Of a stretch of 13,561 nt of DNA, positions 1-7,374 are shown piece by piece; within the stretch, counting starts at the first letter, position 1; each line of letters begins with the position of its first letter. This DNA is from JBKEDH01 sp047975295. Lineage in GTDB: Bacteria; Bacteroidota; Bacteroidia; Flavobacteriales; Flavobacteriaceae. Where the stretch lies: contig JBKEDH010000187.1 in the NCBI GenBank assembly GCA_047975295.1, forward strand, positions 1 through 13,561, written 5' to 3'. The notes under the pieces were generated by a model that saw only the letters and a program-made list of their open reading frames with translations, searched no databases and was not told the origin of the DNA. The position numbers and the translations under genes were made by a program.

Positions 1-195
1 TTTACAAGGGGTTACAGCTAAGCCAACAGCCTACCGATGCCTCCTTAAACTCCGAACAAGGAGACCGCTGCTCTTAAAAACGACAACACCCGCATGCTGG
101 AAATAAAAAATACACCCAAAAAAGATACTCAGGAAAAATCAAAATGGAATGGGGTTATAAAAAGAAATTCCAGACTACACCAAAACGTACTGTAA
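1..195 (+). other. possible C-terminal tail of an unidentified plus-strand gene, perhaps frameshifted
   Basis: Two overlapping plus-strand reading frames run in from the left edge. The frame starting at base 3 reads 24 polar residues and stops at 75-77. The frame starting at base 1 is open from about 49 to the stop at 193-195 and reads a lysine-, asparagine- and threonine-rich stretch that looks like a charged protein tail. A single-base shift near 45-55 would join them into one tail, which would overlap the convergent porin gene by about 40 bases. I recognise no family, and the minus strand here shows nothing coding. It could equally be noncoding DNA between convergent genes. This is a weak call based on residue composition only. 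Confidence 0.2.
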
Positions 196-2191
196 AATCA
201 CGGTAAGGATTGTTAGGTGCCGAATAGTAATTATATGTTGCAAGTTTTTTAAAGGCCGTATTAAAATGTTCGGCTTTTAAATAGAGTCGTGTTTGGCGTA
301 TTTTTACGTTCAGGAAATAATCGAACAACGGGAAACCACCATATTTATCGTTTTCCTGTATATAAAATTCGGCAAGCAATGGATTATAAGCATCCATATA
401 ATACTTGGTGAAGTATTTAAAGGTTAATCCAGTCTGAAAAAACAATGCCTTTTTAAATAAGTGGGTGGAAAATGATATGGTATTTCGCGTAGTGAAATCG
501 GGAACGTTTAAAATCCCTTCGGCTTCCTGTGTGTTTTGGTACAATAAGGTATTGGTTAGGGCAAACTTACCAAAAGTAAGTTCGTTTTCTAACTTGGCAC
601 GCAAATAGGTTATGGTTCCGTTGTTTTGATATGGTTTTACTTGAAGGGTATCGGCTTCCCGTTTAAAATAAACATAATCGGAAATAGTAGAATAATCGAC
701 TGTTACATCTACCAGCTTTTTATATTTTACCTGAAAGCTTAATTGCTGTGTTTTTATATTATTTAAGTTATTGCGCCAATTATAACCTACATAATTGCTT
801 TGGTACAATAGGGTATTGTAATTTGGTGCCTTAGAACTATGGTTTAAACCGGCACTAGCAAATACATCGTCGGCTAATTTAAACGATGCTTGTGCGCTTA
901 TGTAATTGCCATCGAAATCGCCCGAGATATTAAGTCCTAATTCTCCCGACAAATCGAGACCTTTATATTGTTTATGGTATTTTCCGCCGGCTGCAAATAT
1001 ATTTCCTTTTAATCGATTGGGTATAACCACATCGCCATTTAATACAACAAGCTTATCGTAACCATAATTATAATTGTTAGTACTTATATTAAATTGTAAG
1101 TCTCCTATTATATTGTTACTATAATTAAGATGGAACTGATTGTAAAAGTTCTCCAACGTTGCCTTTTCCTGTAAACCGGAACTTTTAAAAGCATCTCCAA
1201 AATAAGCTGTTCTTGCTGTACTTTGGTCGTACTGATAATACTTATCCTCGAACGACATGATATGGCCTATACGTATATTATTTTTGGAGAGGGAATCGTT
1301 TTTTCGCAACAGCGCATAGCTATGATCTAGATAGAAACGTTTACCGCGCAACATGCTTTCGGCATCTTCGAAATTAACTTCGAAGATGGAGCGATCCAAA
1401 TATTCTTCATCTCCATTTTCAAAATATTCGATATGCTCGTCTATAATCCCACCATTTTCTTCATTTAAAATATCTTGTGCCACTATATGTGCTTTTGCCT
1501 CATACCTTTTATTTTTTGATGTATAATTGGTTGTAAACCTAAAATTACCGGTACTTGTTAAAATATGCTGGTATTTACCAAGCGAGCGCAATCCTTTATA
1601 AGCTATTGAGAAATTAAATTCGGGCGATAGGTTGATGGTGAAAAACGAATCGGCCAATTGCCCTTGCTCGAAAGCTGTTTTATACATAAGCTCGGTTAAA
1701 GGTGTTGGCACGCGATAATAATTAATATCCTCAACTTCCATATAATTAAAATGCTTGGCACGTGCCCCAAAATTTGGCATTAAACGGGTATTTTTAAAAT
1801 TATAGGACAACTGGTTGTAAGTTTGCCCCATATTTGAAAATGGCACCAGCTCGAAATCGTCCTTCCTCAAGTAGTTGAATTTATAGTCTTTTTGTATAGT
1901 TAATGTAGTATCTACATAAGTGGTATCATTTGCGTGCGAAATAATCAAATAGTCAGTAATCTTGGTCTGCTCTTTTAATTTTTCGGCATTCGACAGGGAA
2001 TCCTGCGATTTTTCGGTTCCTCTACCCTCTCCTTCCCTACTTAATTTATTTTGTGCATTTAATTTGCTAAACTGAAATGCCATGAAACACATTAAAGTTA
2101 TCTTTAAAAACAAAACACTTTGTTTATTACCGGACATATTAAACACATTTTTTCTATTTGGCATTTTAGCAACAAATGTTTTTTTAAGCAT
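155..2191 (-). CDS. putative outer-membrane porin (Porin_10-like beta-barrel)
   Basis: This is a 678-residue predicted outer-membrane beta-barrel resembling the 'putative porin' family of Bacteroidota (Porin_10, PF14121); its substrate is unknown. The N-terminus carries a hydrophobic stretch at about residues 26-40 and a likely signal-peptidase site after LNA (A46|Q47). A polar linker and alternating short aromatic/polar strands follow to the end, typical of a barrel. The C-terminus ends aromatic (VVWNFFL), as barrel proteins tend to. The start is uncertain: Met10 (ATG at 2164) and Met19 (ATG at 2137) also leave an intact signal peptide, and Met19 gives the more usual length of signal. The gene is monocistronic as far as visible and divergent from rnhB, a pairing I associate with flavobacterial genomes. 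A TAnnTTTG element lies about 30 bases upstream. Family assignment is by recognition of conserved patches such as the PFSNMGQTYN region (about residues 117-126). Confidence 0.8.
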   Translation of the reverse strand: MLKKTFVAKMPNRKNVFNMSGNKQSVLFLKITLMCFMAFQFSKLNAQNKLSREGEGRGTEKSQDSLSNAEKLKEQTKITDYLIISHANDTTYVDTTLTIQKDYKFNYLRKDDFELVPFSNMGQTYNQLSYNFKNTRLMPNFGARAKHFNYMEVEDINYYRVPTPLTELMYKTAFEQGQLADSFFTINLSPEFNFSIAYKGLRSLGKYQHILTSTGNFRFTTNYTSKNKRYEAKAHIVAQDILNEENGGIIDEHIEYFENGDEEYLDRSIFEVNFEDAESMLRGKRFYLDHSYALLRKNDSLSKNNIRIGHIMSFEDKYYQYDQSTARTAYFGDAFKSSGLQEKATLENFYNQFHLNYSNNIIGDLQFNISTNNYNYGYDKLVVLNGDVVIPNRLKGNIFAAGGKYHKQYKGLDLSGELGLNISGDFDGNYISAQASFKLADDVFASAGLNHSSKAPNYNTLLYQSNYVGYNWRNNLNNIKTQQLSFQVKYKKLVDVTVDYSTISDYVYFKREADTLQVKPYQNNGTITYLRAKLENELTFGKFALTNTLLYQNTQEAEGILNVPDFTTRNTISFSTHLFKKALFFQTGLTFKYFTKYYMDAYNPLLAEFYIQENDKYGGFPLFDYFLNVKIRQTRLYLKAEHFNTAFKKLATYNYYSAPNNPYRDFTVRFGVVWNFFL

Positions 2192-2222
2192 ACAGGTTTT
2201 TATTCGGTTTCTGTTTAAAAAA

Positions 2223-2230
2223 CAAAAGTA
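2223..2230 (-). promoter_or_regulatory. predicted -7 promoter element of the porin gene
   Basis: The minus strand reads TACTTTTG, an exact match to the Bacteroidota -7 consensus TAnnTTTG, ending about 31 bases upstream of the first porin ATG. No clear -33 TTG/TTTG is seen at the expected distance. The implied 5' leader is about 25 bases. Confidence 0.5.
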
Positions 2231-2300
2231 AGTATTTGAACGTTATTTGCAGAGATTTATTTTTTTTAGCGTTATTTTATTTACTTTATCCCAACAAAAC

Positions 2301-2308
2301 TATATTTG
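2301..2308 (+). promoter_or_regulatory. predicted -7 promoter element of rnhB, very close to the start codon
   Basis: TATATTTG is an exact match to TAnnTTTG and ends only four bases before the preferred rnhB ATG at 2313. If it is used, transcription would begin at or within a few bases of the ATG and the message would be leaderless or nearly so. No convincing -33 element is seen, so it may be a chance match. Confidence 0.4.
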
Positions 2309-2312
2309 TTTT

Positions 2313-2912
2313 ATGTTACTGAAGTATTTTTCGAAATCTAATTTAGAATGTGGCACCGACGAAGCCGGTCGTGGCTGCCTTGCCGGACCGGTTACGGCAG
2401 CAGCTGTAATATTAAAAAAGGATTTTAAAAATCCAGTATTAACCGATTCAAAACAATTAAGTGAAAGCAAAAGAAAATTACTAAAGCCTGTTATAGAAAT
2501 CGAAGCCTTAACTTTTGGTGTTTCGCATGTTTTTCAGGATAAAATTGACGAAATAAATATCCTTAACGCTTCTATTTTTGCCATGCACAAAGCTATTGAA
2601 CAGTTAAATCCCTCGCCAGAATTTATAATTGTTGATGGCAATAGATTTAAACCTTTTAATAATATTCCTTTTGAAACCATTGTAAAAGGGGACAGTAAAT
2701 ATTTAAGTATCGCCGCTGCTTCGGTGTTAGCAAAAACATACCGCGATGCTTATATGGAAAAAATACATGAAGAATTTCCTATGTACAATTGGAAAAAAAA
2801 CAAAGGCTACCCTACAAAAGAACACCGAGAAGCTATTAAAAAATATGGGATTACCAAATACCACCGAAAATCGTTTAGGCTTTTGCCCGAACAATTAAAA
2901 TTGGATTTGTAG
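2313..2912 (+). CDS. rnhB: ribonuclease HII
   Basis: RNase HII cleaves the RNA strand of RNA-DNA hybrids and starts removal of misincorporated ribonucleotides from DNA. The protein has 199 residues from the ATG at 2313, the usual length for the family. The diagnostic DEAGRGCLAGP block begins at D16, with D16 and E17 as metal ligands. D108 lies in IIVDGN, and D127 (KGDSKY) and D145 (SVLAKTYRD) are the candidates for the fourth acidic residue. The reading frame is open further upstream to a TTG at 2247, but that would add 22 hydrophobic residues absent from the family. The ATG gives MLLKYFSKSNLE, which looks like the normal flavobacterial N-terminus. The gene is divergent from the porin and convergent with yaaA, so it is probably transcribed alone. 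Confidence 0.97.
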   Translation: MLLKYFSKSNLECGTDEAGRGCLAGPVTAAAVILKKDFKNPVLTDSKQLSESKRKLLKPVIEIEALTFGVSHVFQDKIDEINILNASIFAMHKAIEQLNPSPEFIIVDGNRFKPFNNIPFETIVKGDSKYLSIAAASVLAKTYRDAYMEKIHEEFPMYNWKKNKGYPTKEHREAIKKYGITKYHRKSFRLLPEQLKLDL

Positions 2913-2913
2913 T

Positions 2914-2930
2914 GTTTCTAAAAAAGAAAC
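2914..2930. terminator. weak hairpin between convergent rnhB and yaaA
   Basis: GTTTCT at 2914-2919 and AGAAAC at 2925-2930 are perfect complements around a five-base A loop, directly after the rnhB stop codon. The stem is short and no long T tract follows, so termination here is only a possibility. Confidence 0.25.
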
Positions 2931-2970
2931 CAATAACCTGGAGCCAAAATACTTTTATTATACATTAATG

Positions 2971-3729
2971 TTACCTAACAAACACCAACTCATTTTTATT
3001 GGACATAGGTTCGCTATAACCATAACCTTCGTAATCGAAACCTTTTAAGTCATCGATGGTTTTGGCATTAATATCAATTACATATCGTGCCATTAAGCCC
3101 CGGGCGTGTTTGGCATAAGTCATTATGGTTTTGTATTCGTCGTTTTTAAAGTCTTTAAACGTCGCCGTAATTACAGGAACTTTTAATGCTTTTGTATCAA
3201 CAGCCTTAAAATACTCGTTACTTGCCAAATTTAAAAATACCTCATCGACAGCAAGTTCTTTATTAAGTGCCGTTGTTATTTGCTTTTTCCAAAATTCGTA
3301 GAGGTTTTTGTTTTTGCCTACCGGAAATTTTGTACCCATTTCCAAACGATATGGCATTATTAAGTCCAACGGATTTAAAATACCATATAAACCAGACAGA
3401 ATACGGACCGTATTTTGCATTTGTTCTATTTTCTCTTCGGAAACCGTATAGGCATTAAATCCACGATATACCTCTCCATTAAAAGCATAGATAGCCGGAC
3501 GGGCAGTTTTTAAGGTAAAAGGCAACTCCCACAGTTGGTTACGTTCGTAATTAAGCTGTCCTAATACAGATGAAATTTTCATAAGTTTTGACAAGCTGTT
3601 TGCCGATTTTTTCTTTAACAGTTTGTTAATACGTTCCGATTGTTTTAAAAATTGGGCTTCGGTATGCTTGGTTGTTGGCAATTCACTTTCAAAATTCAGC
3701 GACTTGGCTGGCGATATTACTAATTTCAT
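2971..3729 (-). CDS. yaaA: peroxide stress protein YaaA (DUF328/UPF0246 family)
   Basis: This 252-residue protein matches the YaaA family over its full length. In Escherichia coli YaaA lowers intracellular free iron and so limits hydroxyl-radical damage during peroxide stress; its fold has been linked to DNA binding. Visible family signatures are the N-terminal KLVISPAKSLNFE, the central AIYAFNGEVYRGF and SGLYGILNPLDLIMPYRLEMG, and the C-terminal HARGLMARYVI and FDYEGYGY. There is no signal peptide or membrane segment, so it is cytosolic. It converges on rnhB with 58 bases between the stops, and its upstream side faces a long gap. A one-mismatch -7 element (AATCTTTG on the minus strand, 3784-3791) is a weak promoter candidate. 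The role in this organism is inferred from the family. Confidence 0.95.
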   Translation of the reverse strand: MKLVISPAKSLNFESELPTTKHTEAQFLKQSERINKLLKKKSANSLSKLMKISSVLGQLNYERNQLWELPFTLKTARPAIYAFNGEVYRGFNAYTVSEEKIEQMQNTVRILSGLYGILNPLDLIMPYRLEMGTKFPVGKNKNLYEFWKKQITTALNKELAVDEVFLNLASNEYFKAVDTKALKVPVITATFKDFKNDEYKTIMTYAKHARGLMARYVIDINAKTIDDLKGFDYEGYGYSEPMSNKNELVFVR

Positions 3730-4122
3730 GTTCTATATTTTATTACATTACTGCCCAACAAAAAAGGCTACTATACTGTTGAACAAAGATTTTTATTTAA
3801 TGAAATGGTTTAAACTTTTTATTTTTAAGCTTTAAAAACATCTATCAAAATAACCGCTCGTTATTTTTATATTCATGTCCTTTTGTCGAGACGATTACCT
3901 TGACTACACCAAATCTCTCTACAAGGATTTTCAACTGGCTGAAAAATTGTTATTTTTGGCACACTAAATATTTCTTCGCAAATTTAAGATTAACGCTCCA
4001 TATATAAAATATCAAATTATATTTTTATAAGCATAGATACCGACTATCGAATAAGGAACAATTGGTTAAAAAATCACCGCTTCCCAATCAATTTATCCTA
4101 TGGGTAAAATCTTCAATAAAAC
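3730..4122. other. 393-bp gap between yaaA and rluD with no convincing gene
   Basis: This is the longest gene-free stretch of the window. It must hold the yaaA upstream region on the right-to-left strand and the end of the rluD transcript. Both strands are broken by stops in all frames apart from a 30-codon plus-strand ORF at 3875-3967, described separately. A TATTTTTG at 3951-3958 fits the plus-strand -7 consensus, but nothing recognisable follows it. I see no tRNA-like cloverleaf, repeat array or riboswitch. An AT-only hairpin overlaps the rluD stop codon. Confidence 0.6.
3875..3967 (+). CDS. doubtful 30-residue small ORF
   Basis: The ATG at 3875 opens 30 codons ending in TAA at 3965-3967. 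The product begins MSFCRDDYLDYTKSLYKDF and ends with an amphipathic, leucine-rich segment. An in-frame stop 24 bases upstream rules out a longer N-terminus. No -7 element or ribosome-binding sequence is seen just upstream. It resembles no family I know. Its only support is plausible residue composition and position in the one long gap, so chance or the remnant of a decayed gene is at least as likely. Confidence 0.15.
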   Translation: MSFCRDDYLDYTKSLYKDFQLAEKLLFLAH

Positions 4123-4128
4123 TTATTG
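4114..4128 (-). terminator. weak AT-rich hairpin at the end of rluD
   Basis: On the minus strand CAATAA, a three-base loop and TTATTG form a six-pair stem that includes the rluD stop codon, followed within a few bases by ATTTTA. The stem is weak, so this is only a candidate for the end of the PASTA-rluD transcript. Confidence 0.2.
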
Positions 4129-5166
4129 GTCATCAATATGTTTAGCATAAGTGCGCCATTTTTCGATACACAGTTGCATATCGTTGGGAACAGGAGCTTC
4201 GAAACGTAAAAATTTACCCGTTTTAGGGTGGGCAAACCCCAACGTTTTGGCATGCAGAGCTTGGCGTGGCAATATTTTAAAACAATTTTCCACAAATTGT
4301 TTGTACTTGGTAAATGTTGTTCCTTTTAATATTTTATCACCACCGTAACGCTCGTCGTTAAACAAGGTATGCCCTATATATTTCATATGCACCCGTATTT
4401 GATGGGTACGCCCCGTTTCCAATCTACAGGACACCAATGTTACATATCCCAAACGCTCCAAAACTTTATAATGCGTCACGGCATGTTTACCTTTGTGGAT
4501 TTCGTTGTCTGTAAAAACGGTATTTTGCAATCGGTTTTTGGGGTGTCTCCCTATATTGCCCGTTACAGTACCCTCATCATTTTCCACATTGCCCCAAACT
4601 AGTGCCATATACTCACGTTCACTTGTTTTTTCGGCAAATTGTTGCGACAAACCGGCCATAGCCTGTTCAGTTTTGGCCACAACCAAAAGTCCGCTGGTAT
4701 CTTTATCGATACGGTGTACCAAACCGGGACGGTTACTGGAATTGTTGGGTAAATTATCAAACCGATAGATTAAAGCGTTTATAAGGGTTCCCGAATAATT
4801 TCCGTGTCCGGGGTGCACAACCATTCCCGCTGGTTTGTTTACCACCAAAAGCTGGTCGTCCTCGTAAACTACATCGATTTTTATATGCTCACCAACCAAA
4901 AGCTGGTCGTAAGTAGGGTGTTTAAAAAATACCTTGATAGAATCGTTGGGTCTTACCTTATAATTCGATTTTACAGAAATATTATTTACAACAATGCCAC
5001 CATTGTCTGCTGCCGCCTGTATTTTACTACGGGAAACATGTTCTATAAAATTCAACAGATACTTATCTACTCGAAGAGGGTTTTGTCCTTTTTCAACCGT
5101 AAAAGCAAAATGCTGGTGTAAATCGTCGTTTTCATTATCCGGTAATTCTTCGGTGTAATCTTGCAT
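4123..5166 (-). CDS. rluD: 23S rRNA pseudouridine synthase, RluD type
   Basis: This 347-residue member of the RluA/RluD family of pseudouridine synthases isomerises specific uridines; RluD of E. coli acts at positions 1911, 1915 and 1917 in helix 69 of 23S rRNA. An N-terminal S4 RNA-binding domain covers about residues 31-80 (LRVDKYLLNFI to NDSIKV). The catalytic domain contains GLVHRIDKDTSGL, with D154 as the predicted catalytic aspartate, and later the RLETGRTHQIRVHM and FNDERYGG motifs. The N-terminal 25 residues are acidic and low in complexity. The start lies two bases after the stop of the PASTA gene, so the two are almost certainly cotranscribed. The exact target uridines are inferred from the family; RluA- or RluC-like specificity is less likely because an S4 domain is present and the overall match is RluD-like. 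Confidence 0.95.
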   Translation of the reverse strand: MQDYTEELPDNENDDLHQHFAFTVEKGQNPLRVDKYLLNFIEHVSRSKIQAAADNGGIVVNNISVKSNYKVRPNDSIKVFFKHPTYDQLLVGEHIKIDVVYEDDQLLVVNKPAGMVVHPGHGNYSGTLINALIYRFDNLPNNSSNRPGLVHRIDKDTSGLLVVAKTEQAMAGLSQQFAEKTSEREYMALVWGNVENDEGTVTGNIGRHPKNRLQNTVFTDNEIHKGKHAVTHYKVLERLGYVTLVSCRLETGRTHQIRVHMKYIGHTLFNDERYGGDKILKGTTFTKYKQFVENCFKILPRQALHAKTLGFAHPKTGKFLRFEAPVPNDMQLCIEKWRTYAKHIDDQ

Positions 5167-5168
5167 AG

Positions 5169-5723
5169 TTAAGGTCGGTTACCGTTACCCAAAACCAAAT
5201 CGATAACAGAAGTTCTCGCCAATTTATCGCCAGATTTAATGGTTTCTCCTTTATACTTCATCTCCAAAACCATATCTTTGGCTATGTTGTCCTTATATGT
5301 AATTTTGCCTATTTTAAAACCAAGAGCTTCCAAAGTTGGTTTTACTTGCCTAAATGTGCGCTCGGTTAAATCGGGCACTACGACTTTGCGATATCCCGAC
5401 GGATTTAAGGTTAAATATATCTTTCGGCCTTCCTTAACTTTGCTTCCTGCTAACGGTTCTTGCTCGATTACCGAAAACTTGGGATAATCGGGGTTATAGT
5501 TTGCCGAATCCTGTACTTGCATAACCAAGTTGTTATCAGCCAGTTCTATCTGGGCTACACTTATGGACTTGCCCGTTAATTCCGGAACTGTTTCAAATTC
5601 GCCATGATTGGTCGTGGCATCCAACCATTTCAACAATAAAAAACAACCTACCGCTATTGCTACAAAAGCTAGCGCTATTTGTTTTAAAAACACCTTACTT
5701 GTCAAGAATTTAATTAGATTCAT
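5169..5723 (-). CDS. membrane-anchored PASTA-domain protein
   Basis: The protein has 184 residues: a short basic N-terminus, one membrane helix at about residues 15-33, then two PASTA repeats facing the periplasm (about 44-108 and 114-179). Each repeat opens with the typical V(P)xLxG/T-type pattern (TVPELTGKSISVAQIEL and VVPDLTERTFRQVKPTL). PASTA domains bind or sense peptidoglycan or beta-lactam-like ligands in Ser/Thr kinases and penicillin-binding proteins. Here neither a kinase nor a transpeptidase domain is present, so it is a stand-alone PASTA protein. It is followed two bases later by rluD and is divergent from ddl, which makes D-Ala-D-Ala for peptidoglycan. That context suggests, but does not prove, a cell-wall role. 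The ATG at 5723 sits about 20 bases below a -7 element and is the natural start. Confidence 0.88.
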   Translation of the reverse strand: MNLIKFLTSKVFLKQIALAFVAIAVGCFLLLKWLDATTNHGEFETVPELTGKSISVAQIELADNNLVMQVQDSANYNPDYPKFSVIEQEPLAGSKVKEGRKIYLTLNPSGYRKVVVPDLTERTFRQVKPTLEALGFKIGKITYKDNIAKDMVLEMKYKGETIKSGDKLARTSVIDLVLGNGNRP

Positions 5724-5743
5724 TTAAAAAAATTTCAATTAGG

Positions 5744-5751
5744 CAAATATA
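5744..5751 (-). promoter_or_regulatory. predicted -7 promoter element of the PASTA-rluD operon
   Basis: The minus strand reads TATATTTG, an exact TAnnTTTG match, ending 20 bases before the PASTA ATG. No TTG lies at the usual -33 distance. The implied leader is about 15 bases. Confidence 0.5.
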
Positions 5752-5774
5752 TAAAAAAACAGAACTGTTTTTTC

Positions 5775-5804
5775 TTTTGCCAATTATGTAATATTTTAGC
5801 TTTG
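5775..5804 (+). promoter_or_regulatory. predicted promoter of ddl-coaD
   Basis: TTTTG at 5775-5779 and TAGCTTTG at 5797-5804 match the Bacteroidota -33 and -7 elements, with 17 bases between TTG and TAnnTTTG. It is the most complete promoter in the window. Transcription should start near 5810, giving a leader of about 55 bases before the ddl ATG. Confidence 0.6.
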
Positions 5805-5865
5805 TTTAAAATAGATACATTTACATCAAATTTTTAGATTAATTTTTTTAATTATTCCAATATCA

Positions 5866-6843
5866 ATGAAAAAGAACATTGCTATTATAATGGGTGGATA
5901 TTCCAGTGAGGCTGAAGTATCCTTAAAAAGCGGCAACGTGGTTTTTAACACTTTAAACAAAACCAAATACAAGGCGTACCGCATACATATTTTTAAAGAC
6001 AGATGGGTTTATGTTGATGATAACGCCAAAGAATTTCCTATCGATAAAAATGATTTTTCAATTACCATAAACAAAATCAAGATAATATTTGACTGCGTTT
6101 TTAATGCCATTCACGGTTCGCCCGGCGAAGATGGTTTTATGCAAGCCTATTTTAAATTACTGGATATCCCCCATACCAGTTGCGATATGTATCAAGCAAG
6201 CGTAACCTTTAACAAACGTGATTGCCTAAGCATTTTAAAGCCCTATGGTATAAAAACCGCCCAATCGTATTATTTAAATCTTGGCGACACCATAAAAGAG
6301 GACGATATTATAAAACAAGTGGGGCTACCTTGTTTTGTTAAGGCCAATAAAGCAGGAAGTAGTTTTGGCGTTACTAAAGCCCATAAAAAAGAAGATTTAA
6401 AACGAGCCATTGAAGTTGCTTTTAAGGAAGACAACGAAATTATTATCGAATCGTTTTTAGACGGCACCGAAGTATCGGTTGGTGTTATTACCTACAAAGG
6501 CAAGACCAAAGTACTGCCCATTACAGAAATTGTTACCGAAAATGATTTTTTTGACTACGAAGCCAAATATTTGGGAAAATCGCAGGAAATAACACCGGCA
6601 CGGATAACCGAAAGCGAAACCAAACAGGTAACGGAAACAGCAAAAAAAGTGTACGACATATTAAAAATGAAAGGTTTTAGCCGAAGTGAATATATTTTTA
6701 AAGATGGCGAACCACATCTGCTTGAAATAAACACAGTACCCGGTTTAACAAAGGAAAGTATTTTACCCCAGCAAGCAGCATGTGCAGGAATTTCACTAAT
6801 TGAACTTTTTGACAATGCCATTGAAGAAGCACTAAAACAGTAA
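5866..6843 (+). CDS. ddl: D-alanine--D-alanine ligase
   Basis: This 325-residue ATP-grasp ligase joins two D-alanines with ATP to form the dipeptide end of the peptidoglycan stem peptide, in the cytosol. The N-terminal signature GGYSSEAEVSLKSG carries E15, matching E15 of E. coli DdlB. HGSPGEDG is at 83-90, the glycine-rich loop AGSSFGV at 163-169, and the C-terminal metal-binding EINTVPGLT at 287-295, with E287 and N289 as predicted Mg ligands. The usual Asp of the R-x-D motif (D257 in E. coli DdlB) appears to be replaced by E275 in SRSEYIF, a conservative change I believe is common in flavobacteria. Nothing suggests the VanA- or VanC-type ligases of vancomycin resistance. coaD follows 65 bases later on the same strand without a visible terminator. 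Confidence 0.97.
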   Translation: MKKNIAIIMGGYSSEAEVSLKSGNVVFNTLNKTKYKAYRIHIFKDRWVYVDDNAKEFPIDKNDFSITINKIKIIFDCVFNAIHGSPGEDGFMQAYFKLLDIPHTSCDMYQASVTFNKRDCLSILKPYGIKTAQSYYLNLGDTIKEDDIIKQVGLPCFVKANKAGSSFGVTKAHKKEDLKRAIEVAFKEDNEIIIESFLDGTEVSVGVITYKGKTKVLPITEIVTENDFFDYEAKYLGKSQEITPARITESETKQVTETAKKVYDILKMKGFSRSEYIFKDGEPHLLEINTVPGLTKESILPQQAACAGISLIELFDNAIEEALKQ

Positions 6844-6908
6844 GCTGAAAAATACCACCATAACATTAACCTAATTTAATACCACTAAAAACAAATAAAT
6901 ATTAACAG

Positions 6909-7361
6909 ATGAAACGTGCTTTATTTCCCGGTTCTTTCGACCCTATAACACTTGGACATTACGACATTATAAAACGAGGCATTACCCTTTTTGACGAGGT
7001 TGTTATTGCCATTGGAATAAACTCCGACAAAAAATACATGTTTTCGTTAAAACAGCGCAAGGCATTTATAGAACAGGCTTTCGAAAACGAACCTAAAGTG
7101 AAAGTTACAACCTATTCGGGACTAACGGTAGATTATTGCAAGGAAATAAACGCTGGTTTTATTCTTCGTGGCCTACGCAATCCTGCCGATTTCGAATTTG
7201 AAAAAGCCATTGCTCATGCCAACCGAAAAATGGCCACCATAGAAACCGTGTTTTTACTTACCTCGTCGCGTACTTCGTACATATCGTCGTCCATTGTTCG
7301 CGATGTTATTAAAAATAATGGCGATTACACCAAATTTGTACCCAATAGTGTAAGGGTTTAA
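6909..7361 (+). CDS. coaD: phosphopantetheine adenylyltransferase
   Basis: CoaD transfers AMP from ATP to 4'-phosphopantetheine, the penultimate step of coenzyme A synthesis. The 150-residue protein is close to the usual family length. It shows the nucleotidyltransferase motif TLGH at residues 14-17 within FPGSFDPITLGH, the RGLRNPADFEFE substrate-binding segment at about 87-98, and the conserved YISSSIVR at 124-131. It has no membrane segment. It lies downstream of ddl with a 65-base A-rich spacer and no terminator or strong internal promoter, so it probably shares the ddl transcript. It converges on the next gene with 13 bases between the stops and no hairpin. Confidence 0.97.
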   Translation: MKRALFPGSFDPITLGHYDIIKRGITLFDEVVIAIGINSDKKYMFSLKQRKAFIEQAFENEPKVKVTTYSGLTVDYCKEINAGFILRGLRNPADFEFEKAIAHANRKMATIETVFLLTSSRTSYISSSIVRDVIKNNGDYTKFVPNSVRV

Positions 7362-7374
7362 ACCAAAAAGCCTG

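Noticed and set aside
2247..2312. Longer rnhB reading frame starting at TTG
   Set aside because: It would add 22 hydrophobic residues not found in RNase HII; the ATG at 2313 gives the normal N-terminus and lies behind the only -7 element.
3951..3958. TATTTTTG as a promoter for a small RNA in the yaaA-rluD gap
   Set aside because: No -33 element and no structured or terminated transcript can be seen downstream; such matches are expected by chance in AT-rich DNA.
4113..4295. 60-codon minus-strand frame overlapping the rluD end
   Set aside because: It is a different frame inside rluD with no start context or recognisable product.
5866..6843. Ddl as a vancomycin-resistance (D-Ala-D-Lac or D-Ser) ligase
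   Set aside because: The protein has the housekeeping Ddl pattern, sits beside coaD, and no VanH, VanX or VanT-like gene is near.
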